This document shows positions 1-7,966 of a DNA stretch of 21,139 nt, piece by piece (positions within the stretch are counted from its first letter, which is position 1; every line of letters begins with the position of its first letter). Position numbers and translations under genes: made by a program. The notes below the pieces were generated by a model. It saw only the letters and a program-made list of their open reading frames with translations, ran no database searches and was not told the origin of the DNA. The DNA is from an uncultured Lachnospiraceae bacterium (GTDB lineage Bacteria > Bacillota > Clostridia > Lachnospirales > Lachnospiraceae): positions 1-21,139 of the forward strand of contig CADBUD010000126.1 in NCBI GenBank assembly GCA_902797785.1, in the 5' to 3' direction.

Positions 1-81
1 ACTTTGATTCGTTTGCTGCGCCGGATTCGCGCGGCAAAGCCGCATATTTCCTATGCGAATCCGTGTGCATCCTTGCGGAGC

Positions 82-122
82 ATTTATCGTAAGTGCATTT
101 TTTAAATGCGCTTACGATAAAT
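82..122. repeat. 19-bp hairpin
   Basis: The arms 82-100 and 104-122 are complementary over 19 bp with a single G-T wobble and a 3-nt loop (ttt). The right arm is not followed by a T-run on either strand, so this is not a standard Rho-independent terminator. It is part of the repeat-dense region that ends the cluster. Confidence 0.8.
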
Positions 123-193
123 ATGGTTTGCCCGTCAAAAGTGATTCAACGGATTGTTCCGTGCTTCGCCTCACTTCTTACTCGTATCGTGGA

Positions 194-252
194 CGGTCAA
201 AAGTCATCCTCCACCGTTAAGCAAGCTTACGGTGGAGAATGACTTTTGACCG
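194..252. repeat. Long hairpin after the last gene, possible transcript 3' end
   Basis: The left arm starting cggtcaaaagtcat at 194 pairs with the right arm ending atgacttttgaccg at 252. About 27 bp pair, with one wobble and one bulged base, and the tip is aagc/gctt. It lies about 36 nt beyond the stop codon of the pyruvyl transferase gene. No T-tract follows in the minus direction. It could stabilise or end the transcript, but a standard terminator call is not supported. Confidence 0.6.
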
Positions 253-262
253 CTGAATCATA

Positions 263-292
263 TATAGGAAACGAATTTATTCGTTTACTATA
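263..292. repeat. Palindromic repeat, left copy of a pair flanking the cluster
   Basis: The arms 263-276 and 279-292 are complementary over 14 bp with one mismatch and a 2-nt loop. The 20-nt core ggaaacgaatttattcgttt (267-286) is identical to 21,097-21,116 at the other end of the window, in the same orientation. The palindrome overlaps the TAG stop codon (288-290) of the pyruvyl transferase gene. There is no T-run after it in the minus direction, so it may be a dispersed REP-like repeat rather than a terminator. Confidence 0.75.
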
Positions 293-1520
293 ACTCATCG
301 ATCACATTACTGATATACTCCACATTTCGATAGGAGCTCTTCCTTACCTTTTCATAATTTTTAGCCAGCTTTCTCCGTACCTCTTCCTCATCCTGCTCCA
401 AATGCTCAAATCCAACGACCAGGGTATCCAGAGACAATCCTGAAAAATCTACGGCGTAATCTCCCAGCTCGAACATATCCATGACTTCCTGATATTTGTG
501 GCTCCAGCCAATCAAAAGCACCGGCACCTTCTTTTGAAGACTTCCCACCATCGCATGAAAACGGGAAGCGACAAGATAGCGGCAGTGAGAAATAAATTCC
601 CGGATTTCCTCTGCTGTCATCTCCTCATGATACCAGCGCACCAGATTTTTATCTGATATTTCCTCATAGATCGCATCGCCGATCATCAGATCGTTATTTC
701 TTGGCTTCTGACTGCGGATCCTCGCTGCATTGGCAATCAAAAGAACCCCATAGCCTCTTCCATTCAGATATTCAATAAAATCCACCATGCTTTTTTTGTA
801 ATCGATTCCCATCGCTTCGCATTTCTTTTGCACAACAGAGCTGACAGAAAGACCTACGACATTATTTTGATAGAACTCGTCCTTTTCACAGCGCTCATTT
901 ACTGCTGCAGTCCATCTTTCTTCATCCGGCATGGTAAATGCACCGTCTGCACAGAGCTTTACATTTTTCGTAATTCCGATTTTCTTTAGATTTTCATATG
1001 TGATCTTTCCTCTGGCGCAGATCAGCTTGAGCTTTGGCAGAATCCATTTTGCCAGAAAACGGTTATAAGGATTCTTAAATGTGCCGAGCGCCTGGGAATA
1101 TTTTACGACCGGCGTTCCTACCAGCAGAGGCACGGCCGCACAGATAAAGGCGTAGGTATTCATGACGAAACCACGACTGTCAACAAAAGCAATTCCTGCC
1201 TCATCTACGACCAGATCCGTTTTCTTATACGCTTTGATAATCCGGTTTTTTCCGATCAGTCCCCGAAGCGGCGGACAGATCTTATGCAGAATCGCCAGCG
1301 GAAAGGCAAGAAATACCAACTGTTCCGGCTTGGTCGAAATGATCTTCACGAAATCATATGGCAGCTGCTTTTTATCCTCTGATGGGTAGACCGACATCAA
1401 ATTCACACGAAGTTTCGGATATTTTTCTTTTAATTGTTTGATCGAGCTTTGCAGCATTGCTGCCGCTCCTTTATTTCCACTATAACTGGCTGCGGTAATT
1501 GCAATCACCGGATCCTTCAT
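288..1520 (-). CDS. Polysaccharide pyruvyl transferase family protein
   Basis: This 410-residue protein resembles the polysaccharide pyruvyl transferase family (CsaB/WcaK-like, PF04230), whose members transfer pyruvate from phosphoenolpyruvate to sugars as a ketal. Visible family features are an N-terminal glycine-rich GNKG near residues 15-18, a strand and helix with ICARGKITYENL (167-178), CADGAF (190-195), the SRFHAM motif (319-324) and the following GWSHKYQEVM (338-347). No signal peptide is seen, so it probably acts in the cytoplasm on a lipid-linked precursor. AAGGAG lies 8 nt before the ATG. It is the last gene of the cluster and a 78-nt gap separates it from the membrane protein upstream. 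The acceptor is unknown; some family members act in colanic acid or S-layer polymer synthesis. Confidence 0.85.
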   Translation of the reverse strand: MKDPVIAITAASYSGNKGAAAMLQSSIKQLKEKYPKLRVNLMSVYPSEDKKQLPYDFVKIISTKPEQLVFLAFPLAILHKICPPLRGLIGKNRIIKAYKKTDLVVDEAGIAFVDSRGFVMNTYAFICAAVPLLVGTPVVKYSQALGTFKNPYNRFLAKWILPKLKLICARGKITYENLKKIGITKNVKLCADGAFTMPDEERWTAAVNERCEKDEFYQNNVVGLSVSSVVQKKCEAMGIDYKKSMVDFIEYLNGRGYGVLLIANAARIRSQKPRNNDLMIGDAIYEEISDKNLVRWYHEEMTAEEIREFISHCRYLVASRFHAMVGSLQKKVPVLLIGWSHKYQEVMDMFELGDYAVDFSGLSLDTLVVGFEHLEQDEEEVRRKLAKNYEKVRKSSYRNVEYISNVIDEL

Positions 1521-1598
1521 ATTTTTCTCTCCTTCCTATATCAGTGCAACAGTTCAGACTTAAAATACGCTTGAAAATACCTTACGGGATAGCGGCTG

Positions 1599-2561
1599 TC
1601 AGTTCTGTTTCGCCTGATGCTTATTCTGAATCGGAATCCGAACCAGATAGACCAAAAAATCACCTACAACGGTAATCAACCGATGAATGACAGACAGTGT
1701 CAATACCGTTTCTTTTCCCATGACACTGCCCAGCAAAAGGGTAACGACCAGCTCCCGTACTCCGATTCCCCCGGAGGCTCCAGGAATGATAAATCCCAGA
1801 ACCCAGGCAATAATATAGCCCGAAACAATCAGGGACCCATTTTCCCAGCTGAGTTTTCCCCCGGAATAGGCATATAAAGCGACCATGATCAGTCCAAGAC
1901 TCACAAGGGTAATAGAATACTTGACCAGGGAGAATAAAAAGGTCTTGATAAATTCTGCCGGCGTATATTCTTTCAACACAGCCCCGATTTTTTTTCTCAA
2001 AACAAAAATCAGTACGACCAAAACAAAAAGCCCTGCAAAAAAAGCTGCCAGGATAATGGTCAGATAAGAATCTCCAAAAATCTCATGCAGCGCATTCAAT
2101 AGCTGGTTCAAGGAAACCAGGGCGGAAAGAATCATGGCCACGCTCACCGATCCGATGATTTCTAAAATCGTGCTGACTGCCAATTTTTTCTGGCTGATTC
2201 CCAGATTGGTCGCGAACAGATTCCGCTCTACATAGTGCATGACATTTCCCGGAAGATATTTCCCGATATTTGCCTTGGTATAGACACAGATTGCTTCGAT
2301 CTTATCGATTGGCTTTTTAGCAAAAAACTGAAGCCACCCCACCCATGCGGAACCAGATACAAATACAGTAAAGCTCTTCACCAGGACTCCGATCAGCGTC
2401 ACCAAAAGAAACAGCGGCCAGTTAGTAATGGAATGTACATCAAAGCCCAGCTTCCAGATGGCATAGACAATAAATACAATGGATAAGATGAAAATGACTT
2501 TTCCTGCCTTTTTTACGATGGATTTTAACCCCTTTCCCCCTTGTTTTTTTTCTTCGCTCAT
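1599..2561 (-). CDS. LPG-synthase-TM (UPF0104/YbhN/AglD-like) membrane protein
   Basis: This 320-residue polytopic membrane protein has about eight hydrophobic segments, a lysine-rich N-terminus and a short basic tail. Two signatures of the lysylphosphatidylglycerol synthase transmembrane family (PF03706) are visible: KYLPGNVMHY (101-110) and PGASGGIGVRE (260-270). It has only the membrane part and lacks the C-terminal aminoacyl-transfer domain of MprF. Family members include putative lipid flippases and AglD-type proteins found near polysaccharide genes. By position it may move a lipid-linked precursor or support the neighbouring GT-C protein, but this is inference. AAAGGAG sits just before the ATG, and the gap after the upstream stop codon is 15 nt, so the two are probably translated from one message. 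Confidence 0.82.
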   Translation of the reverse strand: MSEEKKQGGKGLKSIVKKAGKVIFILSIVFIVYAIWKLGFDVHSITNWPLFLLVTLIGVLVKSFTVFVSGSAWVGWLQFFAKKPIDKIEAICVYTKANIGKYLPGNVMHYVERNLFATNLGISQKKLAVSTILEIIGSVSVAMILSALVSLNQLLNALHEIFGDSYLTIILAAFFAGLFVLVVLIFVLRKKIGAVLKEYTPAEFIKTFLFSLVKYSITLVSLGLIMVALYAYSGGKLSWENGSLIVSGYIIAWVLGFIIPGASGGIGVRELVVTLLLGSVMGKETVLTLSVIHRLITVVGDFLVYLVRIPIQNKHQAKQN

Positions 2562-2576
2562 AGGACTCCTTTCCGG

Positions 2577-4460
2577 TTATTTCGATGCAGACCATCTCTG
2601 ATAGATCCCCTCCAGAGCGGCTGCGATTTCTTCATCCTCTGTCACCAAATATTCATTTTCATCCAGCTGGAAAATGTTCATTCCATCCTCCTGATAAATC
2701 TCCGGAATATACGTAAAATAAACCTTTCCTTCTCCGCCTTCAAATTTTTTATTTACATCCATGCAATACAGGGTCTGATCGTAAAAAGAAAATACCATGG
2801 ATTTGGAATAGGTCCCTTTCCCATAATAATAGATCTCTGCTCCCTTTAAGAGCTCCGGTCTCTCTTTTAATAGCTCTACCGCAGCATTGCTCATATTGAC
2901 CCGCTTTGCCGAAGATTCAATTTCCCGGAAACGCTCAATGTTGAAAAACAAGATCATGGAGAAGCCTAAAAATACAACGCACATCTGCAGAATATACCGC
3001 TTATGATACATCAAAAGTGCCAGCACAGTTCCCGCTAAAATCACAATCGTCATCATAAGGAATGTGCCCCTGCTGAATTTCCCACGGAACATCGGGACAA
3101 AATTCTGGAACAGATATAAGGTGACCGCCTCATGAGTGCTCGTACCCTTCATCGCTGGCCAGGTATAGCGGATAAAGATTACACCGACAATGGCGTCCAG
3201 CAATAATACAAAAAACCAGAGCCACCGTTCCTTCATATCTTTATTTTTATATAACATACAAATTGACATCAAAAGATATGGTCCCAAAAATGGAGAAAAA
3301 TACCGGCAATACAGCCAGAACCGCGGCAGCTGATTATCCACTCCCGCCAGGGCGATACATACGACCATTCCCCACAGACTGACATAGGAGAACAGCGTCA
3401 AAAGAAACAGATAGCTTCCTTTTTCGCCGTCATGAAAATCCTGCCAGTATTTCACGATTGCATATAGAGAAACCACGGTACCTATAAGCACCAATCCTCC
3501 GGTCTCTACCGTCATTGCGCCTGCCAGTGACAAAAAATGCTTGACAGAAAGAATGATGCCGTCCTTGCTGATCAGCATCTGGAACAAGGAGACCCGGTCT
3601 AACTGGGACTCTACGGAGTTTGTCATATCCACATTCAGATCCTTAAGATACAGATGTGTCTGGAGATAATCCACCGCCAGTCTTCCTACGACCACGATTC
3701 CTGCCAAAGGAACGGCAAAAGCCATCGGCTGAAAGATCCATCGTTTGTAGACGATACGGTACATCACAAAAACCGCTAAAATACCGGCATAGATCAAAAG
3801 GCAGCGACTATGAATAATATAGGCATATCCGGATACCAGCCCCAACAGGGCAGATAAAAGGATTCTTTTTTTGTCCCCCTGCGTGACAAGGCTAAACAAT
3901 AGCGCAATCACGATCCAATTGATGAGTGATAACGGCGTTTCATTATAGACATAGGTATTGAACTGCAGCACCGTTGCCGCACAGGTCACCGCCAGAGTGA
4001 TAAAGAATGCCTTTGTATTATTCCATTCAAAAAATCTGGTCAAAAGATAAAATACCAGCATCATCATCAGCGCATGAAGAATCACATTTCCGAACAGCAT
4101 ACTGCGGTACAGAAGGATGGGATGCCCCTTGATCAGAACAAATAACGGCGTATAGAGCATGGTATATCCGAAATTATAAAACTTATGCAGCGACATGAAG
4201 GAACTCCAGTCATATCCGGCAAAGAAAGCCGGTCCGGATAAGGAGCAGACCTCATCCGCACTGATGGGATACTGCTTATAAAAAATCAGGATTCCATCGA
4301 TCAAAAACGCCGTGACTGCAAAAAGCAAGAACATCGTCCTGCGGCTCAGCGCATCAAAGCGCTCTCCCAAATGTCCTGCCAGCTCTTTCTTTTTCTCCAA
4401 AAGAAAGAACAGAGCAAACATAATCACCAGATAGACCAGCATATGCTTTATAATACCCAT
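2577..4460 (-). CDS. Large polytopic membrane protein, probable GT-C glycosyltransferase
   Basis: This 627-residue protein has about twelve hydrophobic segments over residues 1-500, then a hydrophilic C-terminal domain (about 505-627). After the second membrane segment, the first outward loop carries an Asp-Glu pair in ISADEVCSL (D69, E70), placed where GT-C enzymes of the ArnT/PMT type hold their catalytic acidic residues. This supports a glycosyltransferase that uses a polyprenyl-phosphate sugar on the outer membrane face. Exact family and substrate are not recognised. The start is 2 nt after the stop of the TagF-like gene upstream, with GGGAG 9 nt before the ATG, so it is translationally coupled. 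Possible sugar donors could come from the polyprenyl-phosphate glycosyltransferases elsewhere in the cluster. Confidence 0.7.
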   Translation of the reverse strand: MGIIKHMLVYLVIMFALFFLLEKKKELAGHLGERFDALSRRTMFLLFAVTAFLIDGILIFYKQYPISADEVCSLSGPAFFAGYDWSSFMSLHKFYNFGYTMLYTPLFVLIKGHPILLYRSMLFGNVILHALMMMLVFYLLTRFFEWNNTKAFFITLAVTCAATVLQFNTYVYNETPLSLINWIVIALLFSLVTQGDKKRILLSALLGLVSGYAYIIHSRCLLIYAGILAVFVMYRIVYKRWIFQPMAFAVPLAGIVVVGRLAVDYLQTHLYLKDLNVDMTNSVESQLDRVSLFQMLISKDGIILSVKHFLSLAGAMTVETGGLVLIGTVVSLYAIVKYWQDFHDGEKGSYLFLLTLFSYVSLWGMVVCIALAGVDNQLPRFWLYCRYFSPFLGPYLLMSICMLYKNKDMKERWLWFFVLLLDAIVGVIFIRYTWPAMKGTSTHEAVTLYLFQNFVPMFRGKFSRGTFLMMTIVILAGTVLALLMYHKRYILQMCVVFLGFSMILFFNIERFREIESSAKRVNMSNAAVELLKERPELLKGAEIYYYGKGTYSKSMVFSFYDQTLYCMDVNKKFEGGEGKVYFTYIPEIYQEDGMNIFQLDENEYLVTEDEEIAAALEGIYQRWSASK

Positions 4461-4462
4461 CG

Positions 4463-6244
4463 TTAAATACTCCCATTCTCCATTACACGATAAATCATAT
4501 CTACAACCCTCTGAGAGGATTTTCCATCAAAATCATCGAAAAACCGGGTACGGAACTGCTCCAGCTTTTCCTGTTCAAAATCCTGTGCCTTTAAGGCAGC
4601 GACCAGTCCTTTAAAGGTTTCTACAATCTTTCCCGGAACAAAAAATTCATAATCATAGTAAAAATCCCGGCTCGCGATATATTGTCTTAGATCGAACGCG
4701 TACATCAGCATCGGAATCCGAAGCAGAGCTGCCTCAAATACCACGGAGGAGTAATCTGTGATCAGGACATCCGTAATGAACAGCAGATCGTTGATCTCTG
4801 ACTCCATGGAAAGATCTAAGATCCGATCCTGATATTTGTCCGGAATTTCATACTCCATTTCCACAAACGGATGATGCTTGATGATCAGCATATAATCCTC
4901 TGGCACTGACTGAATGAACCGGACCGGATCGAAGGCTTCCCTTGGATAGTTAGCGGAAAGCTTTCCATTTCCCCGGAACGTCGGCGCAAACAGAACGACC
5001 TTTTTTCCCACCGTCTGCGGATAGGTCTCATGCAGCTCCTTGGTAATCCTTGTCCGGTATTCCTCATCAAAGAACACGTCGGTTCTCGGCATTCCGGTCG
5101 CCACGACCTTGTCTGTCGATATACCAAAGCCCTCGGCATAGAACGGCCGGATCTCCCTGGAGCTGACTAAGGCATAACTGTAATTTCTGTGATCTAAGCT
5201 GGTCTGACGAGGACCCCCACGCTTTCCGGTACGGGAAAATCCAAAGGTCTTGAACGCTCCGCAGGCATGCCATACCTGAATCAGCCTCGTTTCCTTCCGG
5301 AACACGATTTTGGATAGGAGCGGAGTAAAATCATCAATCAGAATAATTCTGGAGACCGCGATCTGATGCCCCAGCACAGCCAGCTTAAAAAACGGCATCT
5401 CCTTAATCTCCTTTGGCTCTAAGACCATTTTCATGTCCAGCTTGTCATCTTCCTTTAAAATATCATACAGGAAGGAAAAATTCCCGGACAGATCATCTCT
5501 GCGGCTGGATAAGAATAAAATCCGGTTCTTTTTTACCGGAAAAATGTGGCTGATGCCATAAAAAAACTTCATAAATCCCAGCTTGAAGCCGGTGATCCCG
5601 ACGTTATACTTACATACGCGCGAATACCGCCAGCTGATATGTGTCAAAAAACGCCGTGGAACACTTCCGACATTTCGGTCAAAGGTATTGCTTATGCCGA
5701 GCAGAATCGAGGCAATCGCGTCTATAATATACCACGGGAGCAGGAATAATGCAATGACATACGTCAAAAACTGATAAATTCCTCCCAGCACAATCTGGAG
5801 CTTATGCCAGAACCGCAGAAGTCCGCCAGCCTTCCCATGATTGGGATGAATCACGAGCTTTCCATCCGATTTTCGAAAGGACACGCCCTGCTCTTCCAAA
5901 TAGTTCGCATTGGGAACACTCTCAAAGGAAATCCCCCGGAACGTATCTTCTCCGTAAATATAATCGAAACTGATCTCATAGTCGCAGTCACGATCCGATA
6001 AGAACAGTGCATCCACATTGACCGGATATTCCGCATAGACCACACAGGTCTTCATATCCTCCAAAGGGAAATAAGAGCTCGTAAGAATCTGGAACCGTCT
6101 CTCATCTCCTTCTCTTTTGACCACTGCCACGATTTTCGGGGAACGAACCTTACGGTTATACGGTCCCTCTGCTGTGATACCTATGATAAAATGTCTCTGG
6201 TTCAGCTGAATCTGAACCTCGGACAGCTTAAATTTCCAATCCAT
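4463..6244 (-). CDS. TagF-type CDP-polyol phosphotransferase with N-terminal beta-rich domain
   Basis: This 593-residue protein belongs to the CDP-glycerol:poly(glycerophosphate) glycerophosphotransferase family (PF04464), which adds glycerol- or ribitol-phosphate units to teichoic acid. Residues 1-135 form an unrecognised, apparently beta-rich domain. Residues 150-184 are strongly hydrophobic and probably membrane-embedded. The catalytic domain has all usual motifs: QVWHACG (323-329), PRTD (386-389), APTFR (420-424), KHHP (456-459), TDYSS (496-500) and a C-terminal FDGKSS (572-577). The frame is open further upstream, which would overlap the acetyltransferase gene. I chose the ATG at 6,244 because GGAGG lies 7 nt before it, leaving a 49-nt gap. 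Whether it uses CDP-ribitol or CDP-glycerol cannot be told from sequence; tarIJ nearby favours ribitol. Confidence 0.88.
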   Translation of the reverse strand: MDWKFKLSEVQIQLNQRHFIIGITAEGPYNRKVRSPKIVAVVKREGDERRFQILTSSYFPLEDMKTCVVYAEYPVNVDALFLSDRDCDYEISFDYIYGEDTFRGISFESVPNANYLEEQGVSFRKSDGKLVIHPNHGKAGGLLRFWHKLQIVLGGIYQFLTYVIALFLLPWYIIDAIASILLGISNTFDRNVGSVPRRFLTHISWRYSRVCKYNVGITGFKLGFMKFFYGISHIFPVKKNRILFLSSRRDDLSGNFSFLYDILKEDDKLDMKMVLEPKEIKEMPFFKLAVLGHQIAVSRIILIDDFTPLLSKIVFRKETRLIQVWHACGAFKTFGFSRTGKRGGPRQTSLDHRNYSYALVSSREIRPFYAEGFGISTDKVVATGMPRTDVFFDEEYRTRITKELHETYPQTVGKKVVLFAPTFRGNGKLSANYPREAFDPVRFIQSVPEDYMLIIKHHPFVEMEYEIPDKYQDRILDLSMESEINDLLFITDVLITDYSSVVFEAALLRIPMLMYAFDLRQYIASRDFYYDYEFFVPGKIVETFKGLVAALKAQDFEQEKLEQFRTRFFDDFDGKSSQRVVDMIYRVMENGSI

Positions 6245-6251
6245 TTCTTTT

Positions 6252-6256
6252 CCTCC
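6252..6256 (-). promoter_or_regulatory. Ribosome binding site that fixes the TagF-like start
   Basis: GGAGG on the minus strand lies 7 nt before the ATG at 6,244. It favours this start over upstream in-frame ATGs that would overlap the acetyltransferase gene by up to 95 nt. Confidence 0.8.
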
Positions 6257-6293
6257 AGACTTGGGAATCTCCTTAGGAGCTGCATCAACAGGT

Positions 6294-6845
6294 TTAAACA
6301 TATTTCTCGTATTCCAAAGGCATTCTCTCGCGATCCTTAATCTCATGGCAAGGAATGCCCGCATACATCTTCCAAGGCTTAAGGTCACAATTTATCAATG
6401 ACATTGCCCCAACAGAAGCACCCTCTCCAATAGTAATTCCCGGAAGAATCGTACATCCGGTTCCAATCAACGCATGCCTGCCAACCGTCACTGCCTTCTC
6501 CGTAACAAGGCGGTATTTCGCCGGCACAGTAGGATTAGTCATCGCCTTTCCAGAATAATCATCACTGAGTGCATATACTGCGCCTCTTGAAGAAATACAG
6601 GAAAAATCTTCTATCGTGATACCTGCATTTCCTCCGAAAAGGCTTGTCTGTGCCGCAATATGGACGTGACTGCCAATCGTAATCCTTCCGCTCAATATAC
6701 AGAAATCATCAATGCGCGTATTGTTTCCAATGGATATTTTATCCGCACTATATATGCTTGCTTTTCTACTAAGTAAAATCTGTTCGCCTCCCAGATAAGC
6801 AAAGCCGATTTGTTTCAATTCTTCATAAGAATAAAAACTATTCAT
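6294..6845 (-). CDS. Left-handed beta-helix (hexapeptide repeat) acetyltransferase
   Basis: This 183-residue protein shows hexapeptide-repeat turns typical of the left-handed beta-helix acetyltransferases: ISIGNNTRIDDF (37-48), ITIGSHVHIAAQ (55-66), VTVGRHALIGTG (119-130) and ILPGITIGEGASVGAM (133-148). Histidines 60 and 62 are candidates for the catalytic base. The N-terminal pattern (MNSFYSYEELKQIGF) and overall form resemble enzymes paired with DegT aminotransferases in O-antigen and S-layer glycan clusters, such as FdtC-like sugar N-acetyltransferases. It lies 3 nt after the aminotransferase stop codon, with GGGAG 6 nt before the ATG. The simplest role is N-acetylation of the amino sugar made by that enzyme. 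O-acetylation of the polymer is the alternative. Confidence 0.85.
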   Translation of the reverse strand: MNSFYSYEELKQIGFAYLGGEQILLSRKASIYSADKISIGNNTRIDDFCILSGRITIGSHVHIAAQTSLFGGNAGITIEDFSCISSRGAVYALSDDYSGKAMTNPTVPAKYRLVTEKAVTVGRHALIGTGCTILPGITIGEGASVGAMSLINCDLKPWKMYAGIPCHEIKDRERMPLEYEKYV

Positions 6846-6848
6846 CCA

Positions 6849-7961
6849 CTACTCCCTTCCCACTTCCATAATCAAATCACAAATCCTATCCACATCCGAA
6901 AGCTCCAAATCCGCATAAAGCGGCAACGTCAGAATCCGTTTCGACACCTTCAGTGCAATCGGTGTATCATCCGCACTGTACTGTGTCCTGTAACATTCAA
7001 ATGTATTTGTAAGCGGATAAAAATATTTCCTGGTAAGAATATGATTCGATTTCAGGTAATCACACACTTCATTTCTTGTAGCACCGAATTTTTCTTCATC
7101 AAACAAGACCGGAAAATATGCGTAATTAGAATCCACATCATCCCTTATGGAATTTAGGCGGATTCCGGAAACGCCCTCCAAGTTCTTCCTATAACGTTCA
7201 ACGACTTTTTTCCGCTTTTCAATTTCCTGATCAATATGGCGCAGATTGCAAATTCCCATTGCTGCTTGGAATTCATTCATTTTCGCATTTGCACCGATAC
7301 CGTCCACGCTTTCTGCATCGCGAATGCCAAAATTCTTCAGCCTTGCCAGTTTCTTTCCAAGGGATTCATCTTCAAAGCAGATACATCCACCCTCAATCGT
7401 GTTATATACCTTCGTTGCATGGAAACTGAACATAGACGCATCTCCAAAGCATCCAACACCAATCCCACGATACCTTTCGCCAAATGCATGCGCTGCATCA
7501 TAAATGACCTTTAACCCATATTTTCGGGCTATTTTCTCTATTTTTTCCACATCACACAAGTTTCCATATACATGCACCGGAAGAATTGCCTCCGTCCGAT
7601 CTGTGACCAGTGCTTCAATCTTATCTGCATCCATGGTATAATCATCTTCACGAATATCGCAAAAAACCGGTTTTAAATTATTCCTTACAATTGCGTGCGT
7701 TGTAGATGCAAATGTGAACGGTGTCGTAATCACTTCACCCTTTTGCAGGTTCAATGCCTGCAGACAAAGTTCCAGTGCCATGTGTCCATTTGAAAACAGT
7801 GAGATCTGTGACACTCCCAGAAACTGCTTGAGCTGTTCTGATAATTCTTCATGCTTTTTTCCCATGTTGGTGAGCCAATGCGACTCCCAAATGGGACGTA
7901 TCTCCTCAATATATTCTTCCAGCTCCGGCATGGAAGATCGTGTTACCAGAATATCATCCAT
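6849..7961 (-). CDS. DegT/DnrJ/EryC1-family sugar aminotransferase
   Basis: This 370-residue PLP enzyme has the usual length and motifs of the DegT/DnrJ/EryC1/StrS family: SNGHMALEL (57-65) in the cofactor phosphate region, DAAHAF (155-160) holding the Asp that contacts the pyridine ring, and SFHATK (179-184) with K184 as the Schiff-base lysine, followed by IEGGC (189-193). Such enzymes move an amino group from glutamate to a 3- or 4-keto-6-deoxy nucleotide sugar. No dehydratase or nucleotidyltransferase that would make the keto sugar is in the window, so the substrate must come from genes elsewhere. AAGGAG lies 8 nt before the ATG and overlaps the end of the upstream gene (gap 5 nt). The acetyltransferase follows directly. 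Which sugar position is aminated cannot be decided here. Confidence 0.9.
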   Translation of the reverse strand: MDDILVTRSSMPELEEYIEEIRPIWESHWLTNMGKKHEELSEQLKQFLGVSQISLFSNGHMALELCLQALNLQKGEVITTPFTFASTTHAIVRNNLKPVFCDIREDDYTMDADKIEALVTDRTEAILPVHVYGNLCDVEKIEKIARKYGLKVIYDAAHAFGERYRGIGVGCFGDASMFSFHATKVYNTIEGGCICFEDESLGKKLARLKNFGIRDAESVDGIGANAKMNEFQAAMGICNLRHIDQEIEKRKKVVERYRKNLEGVSGIRLNSIRDDVDSNYAYFPVLFDEEKFGATRNEVCDYLKSNHILTRKYFYPLTNTFECYRTQYSADDTPIALKVSKRILTLPLYADLELSDVDRICDLIMEVGRE

Positions 7962-7966
7962 CGCAA

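Larger units (their letters stand above)
1..262. repeat. Gene-free end region with several nested inverted repeats
   Basis: No plausible coding sequence was seen here, downstream of the last gene of the cluster. The stretch is dense in inverted repeats: 22-30 with 55-63 enclosing a short GC-rich hairpin (31-35/39-43); a 19-bp hairpin at 82-122; a stem 140-145/171-176 enclosing 149-153/158-162; and a long hairpin at 194-252. The word tgattca(a/g)cgg at 142-152 also pairs with 250-260, so the outer parts can fold around the inner ones. The motif gtcaaaagt recurs near 135-143 and 197-204, and inverted at 241-249. The density of structure suggests a non-coding dispersed repeat or a MITE-like element rather than a simple terminator, but the family is not recognised. 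Confidence 0.6.

Noticed and set aside
1..262. CRISPR array
   Set aside because: The repeated words are inverted and irregularly spaced; there are no equal direct repeats with spacers and no cas genes.
263..292. Standard Rho-independent terminator for the cluster
   Set aside because: The stem is AT-rich and overlaps the stop codon, and no T-run follows on the minus strand.
1521..1598. Promoter in the gap before the pyruvyl transferase gene
   Set aside because: A TATAGG-like word exists, but no -35 at correct spacing was found, and the start point would fall on the ribosome binding site.
6245..6388. Longer N-terminus for the TagF-like gene (start at 6,388)
   Set aside because: It would overlap the acetyltransferase gene by 95 nt. 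The ATG at 6,244 has GGAGG at good spacing.
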